A stretch of 64,000 nt of DNA from Poseidonibacter ostreae. GTDB taxonomy: Bacteria > Campylobacterota > Campylobacteria > Campylobacterales > Arcobacteraceae. The DNA is taken from positions 1 through 64,000 of the forward strand of contig NZ_WFKI01000010.1 of NCBI RefSeq assembly GCF_009208055.1, read 5' to 3'. The notes beneath the pieces were generated by a model. It saw only the letters and a list, made by a program, of their open reading frames with translations, had not been told where the DNA came from and searched no databases. Below are positions 26,088-36,008 of this stretch, in pieces; position 1 is the first letter of the stretch, and each line of letters opens with the position of its first letter. The translations under genes and the position numbers were made by a program.

Positions 26088-29000
26088 ATGAAAAATATAG
26101 TAAAAGCGATACTCTCTCGACCTTTTTTTGTATATTCTTTTTTAGCTTTGTTTTTATTTTTAGGAATTAATGGATATTTTAAACTTGACAAAAAACTCTT
26201 TCCAAATTCAAATAGACCTGAAATTGCAATTGTTATAGTCCAACCTAGTGCATCAGCTAAAGATATGGCTTCAAATATTGCTATTCCTTTAGAGAGTGAA
26301 TTATATACGATTGATAAAGTAAGAAGAGTTTATTCTTCAACTATTGATGAGGTGAGTGTAATAAGAGTTGAGTTTGAATATGAAAAAAGTTTAATAGATG
26401 CCTCAAGTGATGTTAGAAACTCTATTGATAAAATAAAATCTTCTCTTCCAAGTGATATTTTAGAACCACAACTTCATAAAATATCAGAATCAACAGCTCC
26501 AATTATTACAATAGCAGCATCATCTAAAAATAATCTTCCTTTAGAAGATATACGACAGATTATAGAAAATGATATAGCAAAAGGCTTTTTAAAACTAAAA
26601 GGTATTGCAAATGTAGATATTTTTGGTGGTTACAAAAAAGAGTTACAAATAATAGTAAGTAAAGAAAAACTTGATAAATATGGATTAAGTCTTGCTCAAG
26701 TTATGGAAGTTGTAAAACAAAATAATAAAGATTATGCCTTAGGCTCAATAGATAATCAAAAGAGTAGGTTTTTATTAAAAATAAAAGAACAAAAAGATGC
26801 AGTTTATAAAATAAGAGAGATTCAAATAAATCAAGATTTAAAACTAAAAGATATAGCAAAAATTTATTTTGGATATTATAATAATAGTGCTATATATCAT
26901 GGGAATAGCCAAAAAGCAATAGCCCTTAGTATTCAAAGAAATGATAATTCAGATGTAGTTTCAAGTATAGAAATAGTAGAAAAACACTTAGAAACTGTAC
27001 GAAAAGATTATCCAAATCTTAGTTTTAATATCACAGATACTCAAAAAACTACAATAGTTCAAAGTACAGATAATATGTTTATAGCTTTAAGAGATGCGAT
27101 TATAATGTCTATGATTGTAGTATTTATATTTCTAGCATCATTTAGACAAATCTTTGTAGTTCTACTTACTATTCCTATGGTTTATGTAAGTACTATAGCT
27201 TTAATGTGGTTATTTGGTTTAGAGTTTAATATCATCACATTAACCGCTATTATTTTAGCACTAGGTCTTTTACTTGATGATACTGTTGTAGTCGTTGAAA
27301 ATATTGAACGACACTACTCTTCTATAAAAGAGCCAATGTCAAAAGCTGTGTTAAATGGAACTTCTGAAATTATGTTTGCCGATTTCTCAGGAACACTTAC
27401 AACAATAGTAGCACTTTTACCTATACTTTTTATTGGGGATTATCCACAAACTGTATTTGGTCCTTTAATAGGCACATTACTTTTAGCACTTATTGCTTCA
27501 TTTTTTGTATCTATTACTTTTGTGCCCTTAATTTCTACAAAAATCTTAGCAATTGATAATAAATATATCTTACTTTTAGAAAATAAGTTTAACATTTTAA
27601 GTGATATTATAAATAATTTCTTTGTAGAGTTTTTTATAAATACAGTTAAATTAGCACTAGAAAAAAAAGTAGTTGCTAGTATATATTTACTTGCTTTAAT
27701 GGCACTATTTTTTATAAGTGCAAAAATAGTTATGCCTATGGCTGGGCAAGAGTTAATGCCTGCAATGGATACAGGTGCTGCTAAGATTAAAATTGTAACT
27801 GATTCAAATATGTCAATACAAAAAACAGAAGAAATCTTAGATAAAGCAGAATCTATAATCAATAAAAATGAACATATTCAAAGTATCTCATCTTCTATTG
27901 GTGGTGAGGCTGGAGTTTTAAGTATAGGAAGTGGTGGTGGAGTTAATGATATTCTTATTATTGCAAATTATGTAAATAGATTTAATAGAAGTGAAACTAT
28001 TTGGGAAATTGAAGCTATTTTACGGAATGAATTATCTAAAATTTCTGATATAAAAAGACTTGAAGTAAGCGATGCAGGTGCAACAGCAATGGCTAGTATA
28101 AAAGCAAATATTGATGTGACTTTATATGGAAATGACTTAAATAAATTATATGAAAAAGCTTTAGAATATGAAAAAGCAATGTACAATACTCAAGGTATTG
28201 TAAATGTTAGTAAAACATGGAATATAGATAATAGTTCATATATTTTAAATATAGATGCAAAAAAAGCCTTTGCTTATGGAATAAAAGAGCAAGAAATAGT
28301 AACTCAACTACAACTTGCTTTAAGAGGTTCAAAAGTTGCTTTTTATCCAATAGTAAATAGTGTTGATCTTCCTCTTAGAGTATGGCTTGAAAAGGAAAGT
28401 ATTCAAGATGTAAGAGCAATACAAACACTTTTAATAGATACTCCTAAGGGCAAAATCCCTCTTAATACAATTGCTTCTATTAGTACAGAATTAGAACCTA
28501 ATATAATCACAAGAGAGGGTTTAGATTATACTATTGATATATTAGGTTTTAGAGAAAAAGCTTCGATTTCACATTTAATGGCAAATTTTGAAGAAGCAGC
28601 TTCCCATATTGAATTACCAAATGATATAAAGCTTGTTCAAACAGGAGATATCCAACAGCTTCAAGATTCATCAATACAAATAATAAAAGCTGTTGGGCTT
28701 GGATTATTATTGATATTTTTAATTATGATTCCAATGTTTAATTCTCTTAAAATTCCTATTTTAATTATCTTATCAATACCCCTTACAATAGGTGGTGCTT
28801 CATGGATACTTATACTTTTGGATTATCATAGTTCTATGAGTGCGATGATAGGTTTTATTTTACTTGCAGGTGTTATTGTAAATAATGCTATTTTATTAAT
28901 ACATTTTGCAATAGAAAAACAAAATGAAGGATGGGATGCAAAAGAAGCAATCATGGAGAGTATTAAAACCAGAACTAGACCTGTTTTAATGACTGCCATT

Positions 29001-29171
29001 AGTGTTAGTGTTGGTATGATTCCTGTAGCTCTTGGATGGGCTATAGGAATGGAGAGATTAGCTCCTTTAGGTGCTGTTGTTATTGGTGGATTAATTGTAG
29101 GTACCTTTTTAACGCTTGTATTTATACCACTATTTTTTGTTTGGATTCACAAACAAAAGATAAATTCTTAA
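26088..29171 (+). CDS. RND-family efflux pump permease
   Basis: 1027 residues with twelve expected membrane segments and two large periplasmic loops. Proton-relay acidic pair in TM4: LALGLLLDDTVVVVENIE (about 390-407). ATG follows the fusion-protein stop without a gap. The sequence is of the AcrB/hydrophobe (HAE) type in layout (the DD pair), but the charged TM4 pattern alone does not settle the substrate. It is probably controlled by the adjacent two-component system. Confidence 0.93.
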   Translation: MKNIVKAILSRPFFVYSFLALFLFLGINGYFKLDKKLFPNSNRPEIAIVIVQPSASAKDMASNIAIPLESELYTIDKVRRVYSSTIDEVSVIRVEFEYEKSLIDASSDVRNSIDKIKSSLPSDILEPQLHKISESTAPIITIAASSKNNLPLEDIRQIIENDIAKGFLKLKGIANVDIFGGYKKELQIIVSKEKLDKYGLSLAQVMEVVKQNNKDYALGSIDNQKSRFLLKIKEQKDAVYKIREIQINQDLKLKDIAKIYFGYYNNSAIYHGNSQKAIALSIQRNDNSDVVSSIEIVEKHLETVRKDYPNLSFNITDTQKTTIVQSTDNMFIALRDAIIMSMIVVFIFLASFRQIFVVLLTIPMVYVSTIALMWLFGLEFNIITLTAIILALGLLLDDTVVVVENIERHYSSIKEPMSKAVLNGTSEIMFADFSGTLTTIVALLPILFIGDYPQTVFGPLIGTLLLALIASFFVSITFVPLISTKILAIDNKYILLLENKFNILSDIINNFFVEFFINTVKLALEKKVVASIYLLALMALFFISAKIVMPMAGQELMPAMDTGAAKIKIVTDSNMSIQKTEEILDKAESIINKNEHIQSISSSIGGEAGVLSIGSGGGVNDILIIANYVNRFNRSETIWEIEAILRNELSKISDIKRLEVSDAGATAMASIKANIDVTLYGNDLNKLYEKALEYEKAMYNTQGIVNVSKTWNIDNSSYILNIDAKKAFAYGIKEQEIVTQLQLALRGSKVAFYPIVNSVDLPLRVWLEKESIQDVRAIQTLLIDTPKGKIPLNTIASISTELEPNIITREGLDYTIDILGFREKASISHLMANFEEAASHIELPNDIKLVQTGDIQQLQDSSIQIIKAVGLGLLLIFLIMIPMFNSLKIPILIILSIPLTIGGASWILILLDYHSSMSAMIGFILLAGVIVNNAILLIHFAIEKQNEGWDAKEAIMESIKTRTRPVLMTAISVSVGMIPVALGWAIGMERLAPLGAVVIGGLIVGTFLTLVFIPLFFVWIHKQKINS

Positions 29172-29205
29172 GTACTATAGATATAATAAAAAGAAAGGCT
29201 TTTAA

Positions 29206-29859
29206 GTGTATAAAATTTTATTAGTTGAAGATGATTTGATTTTAGGAGATACTATTTTTGATATATTAGAAAGTGCTGGTTTTGAAGCTACTTGGGTTAA
29301 AGATGGACAAAAAGCTTTAGATCAAACTTTTATAACAAACTACGATTTGTTTTTATTTGATGTAAATGTTCCTTTTATAAACGGCTTTGAACTTTTAAAA
29401 GACTTAAGAGCAAGTGGGGATATTACTCCTGCTATTTTTATAACAGCAAGAGTTGATATAGATTCTTTTTCACGTGGATTTGAAATAGGTGCAGATGATT
29501 ATATAAAAAAACCTTTTGAAATTGAGGAACTTATTATTAGAATAAGTGCTCAAATAAAAAAATCTTTTAAAACATATAATAAAAATATAGTTTATAAAGA
29601 TTTGTCTTTTTCTATAGATAAAAAAGAAATTTTTAAAGACAATCAAAAGATTCATATAACACCTACTGAGTTTAAACTCTTTGAGCTTTTTATAAAAAAT
29701 ATTGGAAAAATGATTTCAAAAGAAGAAATTTTATATCATGTTCATAGTGGAGATGAGGGAAGTGAAGCAGCACTTAGAGTACAAATATCAAAACTAAAAA
29801 AAATTGGCTTAGAGATTACAAATTTAAGAGGGGTAGGGTATAGATGTGAACAAGTATAA
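29206..29859 (+). CDS. OmpR-type response regulator for the RND pump
   Basis: 217 residues: receiver with E8-D9-D10 and phosphoacceptor D52 (FLFDVNVPFING), then a winged-helix DNA-binding domain (ITPTEFKLFELFIKN...EAALRVQISKLKK...GVGYRCE). Start GTG at 29206 with AAAGG about 8 bp upstream, 34 bp after the pump gene. It overlaps the kinase gene by 14 bp. Most likely it activates the efflux operon in which it lies. Confidence 0.92.
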   Translation: MYKILLVEDDLILGDTIFDILESAGFEATWVKDGQKALDQTFITNYDLFLFDVNVPFINGFELLKDLRASGDITPAIFITARVDIDSFSRGFEIGADDYIKKPFEIEELIIRISAQIKKSFKTYNKNIVYKDLSFSIDKKEIFKDNQKIHITPTEFKLFELFIKNIGKMISKEEILYHVHSGDEGSEAALRVQISKLKKIGLEITNLRGVGYRCEQV

Positions 29860-30901
29860 GAAGAAAGCACTTTTAAAATTTACACTTATATATTTTTTAT
29901 CAACTTCTATATTTATAATAGTATTAGGTTATCTATATTTTTCACAACAAAAAAACTTGATACTACAAAAATATGCTCTAAGAATGCATCATTATGTTAT
30001 AACACTAAAGCAAACAAACTTCAAATATAAACAAGATAATTATAGTTATAAACTTATAGATGATATGAAAGTAAAATATCAATTACCAATAAAAGAAAAT
30101 GATTTATATGTAAAAGTATTCCCACAATTAAAGAGTGAAAAAAATATTCAAGCAAGTATATCTTCTTGGCTTATTGATGATGATATCAGTAGTATTAAAA
30201 ACCTTGTAATAAAATGGCAAATCACTTTAAATTTACTTTTTTTAATCATTAGTTTTATCCTTGCTAAAATTTCTTTAAAACCTATGGAAGATACTATTTC
30301 TCATCTTGATAGATTTATAAAAGATTTAATACATGATTTAAATACACCTGCAACTTCAATTTTATTAAATGCTAAAATGCTTGATAATGAGATTAAAGAA
30401 GAAAAAGTTTTAAAGAAAATAAATAGAATAAAACATAGTGCACAAAATATTGCATCTTTATATGAAAACTTAGATGTATTTTTAAGTAATAATACAAAAA
30501 AAACTAAAGTAAATCTTTACTCAATTTTAAATCAAAAAGAAGATGAATATAAAATTATCTATCCAAATATAGAAATGAATATAGAGAATAAAGAGATGCT
30601 TGTAAATACTAATGAAAAAGCTATAAGAAGAATTATAGATAATATTCTATCAAATTCCTGCAAATATTCAAGCGAGAAACCCAAAATAGATATAAGATTT
30701 AAACAAAATAAACTAATAATCAAAGATAATGGAAAAGGTATAAAGTTTCCAAAAAAAGTTTTTGAAAGAAGTTATACAGAAAATGAACATGGACATGGAA
30801 TAGGTATGCATATAGTATATAAATTAGCTATGGAATTAGATTTAGATATAAAGATTACTTCAAAAGAAAAAGAAGGAACTATCATCGAACTAGTATTTTA
30901 A
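29846..30901 (+). CDS. Membrane sensor histidine kinase for the RND pump
   Basis: 351 residues. TM1 about 12-32, a periplasmic loop of about 90 residues, TM2 about 125-142, then DHp helix with H163 (LIHDLNTPATSILL) and an ATPase domain (NILSNSCKYSS; DNGKGIKFPK; GHGIGMHIVYKLA). Little room for a HAMP domain, so this is a compact kinase. Start GTG at 29846 inside the end of the regulator gene. Its stop overlaps the stop of the convergent AbrB gene by 4 bp, so the two mRNAs are complementary at their 3' ends. Confidence 0.9.
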   Translation: MNKYKKKALLKFTLIYFLSTSIFIIVLGYLYFSQQKNLILQKYALRMHHYVITLKQTNFKYKQDNYSYKLIDDMKVKYQLPIKENDLYVKVFPQLKSEKNIQASISSWLIDDDISSIKNLVIKWQITLNLLFLIISFILAKISLKPMEDTISHLDRFIKDLIHDLNTPATSILLNAKMLDNEIKEEKVLKKINRIKHSAQNIASLYENLDVFLSNNTKKTKVNLYSILNQKEDEYKIIYPNIEMNIENKEMLVNTNEKAIRRIIDNILSNSCKYSSEKPKIDIRFKQNKLIIKDNGKGIKFPKKVFERSYTENEHGHGIGMHIVYKLAMELDLDIKITSKEKEGTIIELVF

Positions 30902-31947
30902 ATCCTTCTTGCAATTATTGGTGCTATATTCATAACTATAAAAAGCCTCATAATATGATGAATAGTAATATATGGAATATTTGCAGCTACTAAAATTGCA
31001 ATTAGATTTATTTCAGCTTGTCCTCCTGGAGAGAAAGCTAAAAGTATTGAAATAATGGAAAAGTCAAATAAATAGTGTGCAAGGCTTATAAAAAGTATTG
31101 AAATTAAAGCTAGAATTATAAAATGTCCAAAGGTAGCTATTAAAGTCTGAAGTATTGTTTTATAATCAACTCCTTTAAAAGTAAAACCAATAATAGTACC
31201 AAAGATAACTTGCACAAACTTAATAAGCTCATCAGGTATTTTTGTATGTATTAATCCATTTGAATGAATCAAAATACTAAGAATCATAGGACCTATTAAA
31301 TATGCTGCTGAGATATTTAACTTCTTTGCTATAAATGCTCCTATTGCCCCAACACAAGAAAGATAGAAAAGTTCTTTTAGATTTGTATCTACTAATGGTA
31401 CTGTGATTATTTGGTTACCACTAATATCAATATGAAAGATATATTGAATAACAAAAGGAAGTGTTATAACTATAAAAAATAGTCTTGAAGATTGAACTAG
31501 AGTGATTTTAGAAATATTAGCTTTTATCTGCTCTCCTATAATCACCATTTCTATAACACCTCCTGGCATTGAACTTAAAAAGGCAGTTCTTTTATCAAAG
31601 TCTAAAAATCTATGATAGTAGTACATCCCACAAATAATAGTAATAATTGTATATGGAATAATAAGAAGAATAGAGAAAAAATAGATACTAAGATAATCTA
31701 AAACCTCTGGAGTAAAAGCACTACCAATTACAAGGCCTATAATAATTCGTGCAGGAGTTGAAAAAATATGGCTAGGTTTTTTTATATAATTATTTTCAAA
31801 CTGTATTAAAATGGATATTATAAATATAGAACCTAAAAGCCAAGGAAGTGGAAGATTTAAATAGATAAATATTATTGAGCCTATAATTCCTATTGTAAGG
31901 GTAAGTATCATTTTAAAATAGGATAAAAGTGTTTCCATAAAGCTCAT
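30898..31947 (-). CDS. AbrB-family (ammonia monooxygenase-like) membrane protein
   Basis: 349 residues with about ten hydrophobic segments in two homologous halves: LPLPWLLGSIFI near residue 28 and LNISAAYLIGPMILSIL near 210, and SMPGGVIEMV / SPGGQAEINLI, the paired PGG motifs of AbrB-type permeases. Function is uncertain; the family name is historical and members may transport organic anions. The ATG at 31947 has no clear ribosome binding site; ATG at 31938 is an alternative start. Confidence 0.82.
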   Translation of the reverse strand: MSFMETLLSYFKMILTLTIGIIGSIIFIYLNLPLPWLLGSIFIISILIQFENNYIKKPSHIFSTPARIIIGLVIGSAFTPEVLDYLSIYFFSILLIIPYTIITIICGMYYYHRFLDFDKRTAFLSSMPGGVIEMVIIGEQIKANISKITLVQSSRLFFIVITLPFVIQYIFHIDISGNQIITVPLVDTNLKELFYLSCVGAIGAFIAKKLNISAAYLIGPMILSILIHSNGLIHTKIPDELIKFVQVIFGTIIGFTFKGVDYKTILQTLIATFGHFIILALISILFISLAHYLFDFSIISILLAFSPGGQAEINLIAILVAANIPYITIHHIMRLFIVMNIAPIIARRI

Positions 31948-32031
31948 TTATAATTAGATATTTAATTATAAGATATATTTGTTAAATTTATATTTGTTTA
32001 CATTAAAAGTATCAAATCTCCCAAGCGGAAC

Positions 32032-32346
32032 TTGAAAGTATTAGTTTTATTTAGTGATTTTACTTATAAGCCTATGGATAATGGAGGGCATGGACAAATT
32101 GGAATAAATATTTCAAATGAATCAAATATTATGATTCCATCTATTAAAGGTGAAACAAAAGCTATGCCTGCAAATATGTTTATAAATAAAGAACATAAGG
32201 GATTAAAAAGAGGACAAGCTGGTGCATATTTACCACCATCTTCAGGTGGAAAAGGAAATTCATATTATGCTACAGTTAAAGCTTTAGACTCTAATGATGA
32301 GGTTTTAAAATCTATGGATATTCAAATGGGTAAATTTTATTTCTAA
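32032..32346 (+). CDS. Hypothetical 104-residue protein
   Basis: Not recognised. The body is polar and glycine-rich (MDNGGHGQIGINIS; YLPPSSGGKGNSYYATVKAL) with alternating beta-like stretches, suggesting a small secreted or exported beta protein or a cytoplasmic domain; there is no signal peptide from the assigned TTG start at 32032. GCGGAA lies close upstream. It is isolated, divergent from the AbrB gene, and followed by a strong terminator, which supports a real transcript. Confidence 0.55.
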   Translation: MKVLVLFSDFTYKPMDNGGHGQIGINISNESNIMIPSIKGETKAMPANMFINKEHKGLKRGQAGAYLPPSSGGKGNSYYATVKALDSNDEVLKSMDIQMGKFYF

Positions 32347-32368
32347 AAGTGTATTTATACACTTTTAG
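32343..32368. terminator. Bidirectional terminator between the 32032 gene and the chemoreceptor
   Basis: CTAAAAGTGTAT (32343-32354) pairs perfectly with ATACACTTTTAG (32357-32368); A and T runs flank it on both strands. Confidence 0.7.
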
Positions 32369-32392
32369 ATTAATTTATATAAACTCTTCTTT

Positions 32393-34750
32393 TTATTTTT
32401 TACCATCAAAACTATTTTCATTAACACTATTTACTGTATCAATTGCAATTTTATTTGTTTCAAGTGCAATAGCATTTGTTCTATCTGCAACAGATGCGTT
32501 TTCTTGTGTGAATTTATCTAATTGATTAATTGCATCACTAATTTGTGTCATTCCTGTATTTTGTTCTTGAGCAGCATTTGAAACATCATCAATTAAGTGA
32601 CTAGTTTGTTCAATATTTACTTCTAATTCAGAGAATCCTTCTATCATAGAAGAACTAATTTTTTTACCTTCATTTGCTTTTACAGTTGCTGATTCAACTA
32701 AATCTTTAATTTCTTTAGCAGCTTCTGCAGATCTGCTTGCAAGGTTTCTAACTTCAGCAGCAACAACTGCAAATCCTTTTCCAGCTTCACCTGCAGTTGC
32801 AGCTTCAACAGCAGCATTTAAAGAAAGAATATTTGTTTGGAATGCTATTTGGTCAATAACTGAAATTGCATCATTAATAGCTATTACCGTGTTATTTATA
32901 TCTTCCATTGAGTCTGCAGTTTTTGTAGCTAACTCTTTACCAATATTTGCTGAATTTTGAGTTTTATCTGAAATTGAAAGCATCTCTTGCGCTTTTTCAC
33001 TTGTTTGTCTAATATTTCCTGTAATTTCTTCTATTGATGCAGCTGTTTCTTCAAGTGATGCAGCTTGAGAACTTGCATTTTGATTTAAGATAGTAACATT
33101 TGAAGTTAATTCTTCTGATTTATTTTGTAAACTATTTCCATCATTTAAATTATCTTGTAACATTTTTGTAATCATATTATTTAAATTTATAATATCACTA
33201 CCAATTTTACCACTACTTGTACTATCAACTTTTTCAGTAAAGTTTTTTTGTGCATATTGTTCTAATACAGTGCTTAAAGCATTAATATTTGTTCCAACTA
33301 ATGTTTGAATGTTATCAAGCATATTATTTAATAGAGTTTTTAATTCTTCTAAAGATTCATTATTTGTTGATGAAGAGATTCTTTTGTCTAAGTAACCTTG
33401 CCCAACATGATTTACAATCTCTTTTACATCTTTAATTAAAATATCATCTTGGTCAAAAATAGTTTTTGTTTTACTAATATTTTCATTTATTACTTTACAC
33501 ATACGACCTATTTCATCATCTGAATCAATAGCTAAAGTTTTAATATCACTTTGTTCTCTATTTAAATATTTGAAAAACTCCAGTAATCCATCTTGAAATC
33601 TTGTAAGAGGATTAAACATGATTTTTTTCATTATAAAGATAATTAAAAATGAGACAATAGCTATCACTACTATAATCTGTAAAATAGAACTTATCATAGT
33701 ACTTGAAATATTATCATTTGTTTTTTTATTCATTTGAGCAACTTTTTCTTCTATCTCAGTTACGTATGCTCCTGTACCTATAATAAAATCCCAAGGTTCA
33801 AATTTTCTAACATAAGAGAACTTTTCAAACTCTCCTTTTTTTCCAGGTATTCCCCAGTAATATTTTACAAGTGAACCCTCTTTTTTCTCATTTGCACCCT
33901 TTACAATTGCTCTATATAAATATTTGCCTTTTTTATCTTTTAAATCATAAAGGTTTTTTCCTGCAAGCTCAGCTTTTACTCCATGCATTAAAACGACATG
34001 ATTAGAGTCATTAATCCAATAATAACCATTTTTACCATATTTCATATTGCTTATTGCATATAATGCTTCTTTTTTCATTTTTTCTGCTACATCGTCAATA
34101 TATGCACCTGTTCCTAAAATCCAATTATATGGTTTGAAAACTTTTACAATAGAAGCTTTAAATACAGTTTTTTGACTACTTGGATTAAGAAAAGAGTATT
34201 CAATAAACCCTTTATCTGTTCCGTTCTTTTTCAGTTCATCAACACCAAGTTCTACAAATGGAACTTTGGGAGTATTTTTAAAGTATTTACCTGTTAAATT
34301 CTCTTTAATAGGATGCATTACCATTTTATAATCAAAATCATTTATCCAAAAATAACCAGACTTCCCATATCTTGTAGATTGGATTATTGATTTAATTCTC
34401 TGTTTTAACTCTTCTGGCTCTAAGATATCTTTGTTTTTTTCATATTCACTATTTATAATTGAAAATAAAAAGTCTGATTGTTCTTCAATATATATTTTTA
34501 CTTCACCTTTGATTTTATCTTTTGCAGTTCTTGCATAATATGATTCTACAGTTTTATATGCAAGTGATACATAGTTTTTTAATTCTGCTTCTTTTGCTTT
34601 GTATGCAGCTTCACTTGAATTTTCAATTATTACTTTAGAAGTATTTTTTAAACTTATAATTGATTGCACTTGCATTATAATTGTTACTAAAATCATAGAA
34701 CCTATAATTGTTGATAATAACTTGACTTTTATTGAACTATTTTTTAACAT
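32393..34750 (-). CDS. Methyl-accepting chemotaxis protein with tandem Cache sensor
   Basis: 785 residues from ATG 34750, chosen because GAGGAG lies 8 bp upstream; an in-frame TTG at 34768 would add six residues that include this site. TM1 is near the N terminus. The periplasmic part holds two Cache_2-type units with repeated motifs YGKSGYFWINDFDYKMVMHP and YGKNGYYWINDSNHVVLMHG. TM2 is near residue 345, followed by a HAMP-like linker and the signalling hairpin with the tip AFQTNILSLNAAVEAATAGEAG. Two-Cache receptors of this type often detect small carboxylates, but the ligand is not predictable. No C-terminal CheR pentapeptide. Confidence 0.93.
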   Translation of the reverse strand: MLKNSSIKVKLLSTIIGSMILVTIIMQVQSIISLKNTSKVIIENSSEAAYKAKEAELKNYVSLAYKTVESYYARTAKDKIKGEVKIYIEEQSDFLFSIINSEYEKNKDILEPEELKQRIKSIIQSTRYGKSGYFWINDFDYKMVMHPIKENLTGKYFKNTPKVPFVELGVDELKKNGTDKGFIEYSFLNPSSQKTVFKASIVKVFKPYNWILGTGAYIDDVAEKMKKEALYAISNMKYGKNGYYWINDSNHVVLMHGVKAELAGKNLYDLKDKKGKYLYRAIVKGANEKKEGSLVKYYWGIPGKKGEFEKFSYVRKFEPWDFIIGTGAYVTEIEEKVAQMNKKTNDNISSTMISSILQIIVVIAIVSFLIIFIMKKIMFNPLTRFQDGLLEFFKYLNREQSDIKTLAIDSDDEIGRMCKVINENISKTKTIFDQDDILIKDVKEIVNHVGQGYLDKRISSSTNNESLEELKTLLNNMLDNIQTLVGTNINALSTVLEQYAQKNFTEKVDSTSSGKIGSDIINLNNMITKMLQDNLNDGNSLQNKSEELTSNVTILNQNASSQAASLEETAASIEEITGNIRQTSEKAQEMLSISDKTQNSANIGKELATKTADSMEDINNTVIAINDAISVIDQIAFQTNILSLNAAVEAATAGEAGKGFAVVAAEVRNLASRSAEAAKEIKDLVESATVKANEGKKISSSMIEGFSELEVNIEQTSHLIDDVSNAAQEQNTGMTQISDAINQLDKFTQENASVADRTNAIALETNKIAIDTVNSVNENSFDGKK

Positions 34751-35049
34751 AATGAACTCCTCATCCAAATAAAGGTTTTTATTAGCCTATTATAGCACAA
34801 GTTACACTAATATATTTAAAAAAAAAATAAAAATAACTAAAAGTTGATTATGAAATAATGTTATAAATCTTTGAATAGCACTAGTGTAGGAAGAAAAAAA
34901 GTTTTATTTGAAATAAATAATTTTTATAAAAAAACTTATTTTAATGAAGGAAGCAAAAATTTGAAATAAGTTAGTTAAATGTTAGTATTTTGTATTATTT
35001 TTTGTATTTTTGTGCTCTAAAAATATAGAAATTTTTAGAGCACAGAAGA
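34751..35049. other. Intergenic spacer between chemoreceptor and porB
   Basis: 299 bases, very AT-rich. It holds the ribosome binding site of the chemoreceptor gene at its left end and a 14-bp hairpin at 35011-35044 at its right end. Nothing else recognisable. Confidence 0.6.
35011..35044 (-). terminator. Strong hairpin after porCDAB
   Basis: TGTGCTCTAAAAAT (35011-35024) pairs perfectly with ATTTTTAGAGCACA (35031-35044) around a 6-base loop, 5 bp past the porB stop. The minus-strand transcript continues with A-rich rather than U-rich sequence, so it may protect the mRNA end instead of terminating. Confidence 0.5.
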
Positions 35050-36006
35050 TTACATTCTGATTTCTTCTCTTTTTTGTAAGAAATCCCATCTTTTATTAAT
35101 TCTTTCTTGCCACTCTTCAATTATATATTCATATTGAGGAGTAAATAAGTGTTTAAATCTTGGTTGTGCAGCTAAATAATCTCTTACTGGAATAATGTTT
35201 TTTGGTCTGTAAGTGATATTTAATTCTCTGCCATCAATGATTTCATATAATGGGAAAACTAAAGAATCAACTGCTAAATCAGAAACTTCAATAGTTTGAT
35301 TTGGAGCAAATTTCCATTCAGTTGTACAAGCAGACATTGCATTTATAAATACAGGACCCTCTGTATCAAAACCTCTTTGGATTTTCTTAACCATATCTTT
35401 CCATTTATTAGGTGCTACTTGAGCAACATAAGGAGAACCGTGTGCTGCCATAATTGAAACAATATCTTTTTTCTGTCTTTTTTCACCATAAGATGTTGAC
35501 CCAGCTGGTGCAGTTGTTGTACTTGAACCAATAGGAGTTGAAGATGATCGCTGCCCTCCTGTATTAGCATATACTTCATTATCTAAACATACATACATCA
35601 TGTCATGACCACGTTCGAAACAACCAGAAATCCATTGGAAACCAATATCATAAGTTGAACCATCTCCACCAAATGTTACAAACTTTGGTTGAGCTGTATC
35701 TTCACTAATTCTACCTTTATTTCTTAAGGCTTTATTCATAGTTTCAACACCAGCCATTGCTGTTGATGAGTTTTCAAATCCAATATGAATCCATGAACAA
35801 TCCCAAGAAGTATGAGGATAAATAGCAGTACAAACTTCTAAACATCCTGTTGATGCTGATACAACTAAGTTATCATTAGTTGCATTTAAAACTTCTCTTA
35901 CAATAATTGAGTGAGCACAACCTGGACATAAAAGGTGTGAACCTTCAAATCTCTCAGCAGCTGTTGAGAATGACTTTAAGTTTTTAATTACTTTTTGAGT
36001 ACTCAT
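35050..36006 (-). CDS. porB: Pyruvate:acceptor oxidoreductase, beta subunit
   Basis: 318 residues, the thiamine-diphosphate subunit. CPGCAHS near residue 28 and later conserved cysteines (TGCLEVC) ligate a [4Fe-4S] cluster; GDGSTYDIGFQWISG (about 114-128) binds ThDP-Mg. The enzyme oxidises pyruvate to acetyl-CoA and CO2 with flavodoxin or ferredoxin as acceptor. The size matches Helicobacter PorB rather than the shorter OorB of 2-oxoglutarate oxidoreductase. GGAGGAG precedes the ATG. Last gene of porCDAB. Confidence 0.94.
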   Translation of the reverse strand: MSTQKVIKNLKSFSTAAERFEGSHLLCPGCAHSIIVREVLNATNDNLVVSASTGCLEVCTAIYPHTSWDCSWIHIGFENSSTAMAGVETMNKALRNKGRISEDTAQPKFVTFGGDGSTYDIGFQWISGCFERGHDMMYVCLDNEVYANTGGQRSSSTPIGSSTTTAPAGSTSYGEKRQKKDIVSIMAAHGSPYVAQVAPNKWKDMVKKIQRGFDTEGPVFINAMSACTTEWKFAPNQTIEVSDLAVDSLVFPLYEIIDGRELNITYRPKNIIPVRDYLAAQPRFKHLFTPQYEYIIEEWQERINKRWDFLQKREEIRM

Positions 36007-36008
36007 TG

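Noticed and set aside
27440..27862. 140-codon reverse frame inside the RND permease gene
   Set aside because: Antisense shadow of a strongly conserved gene; no ribosome binding site and composition fits codon mirror effects.
34751..34768. TTG start for the chemoreceptor six codons upstream
   Set aside because: The bases GAGGAG within this stretch are the ribosome binding site for the ATG at 34750.
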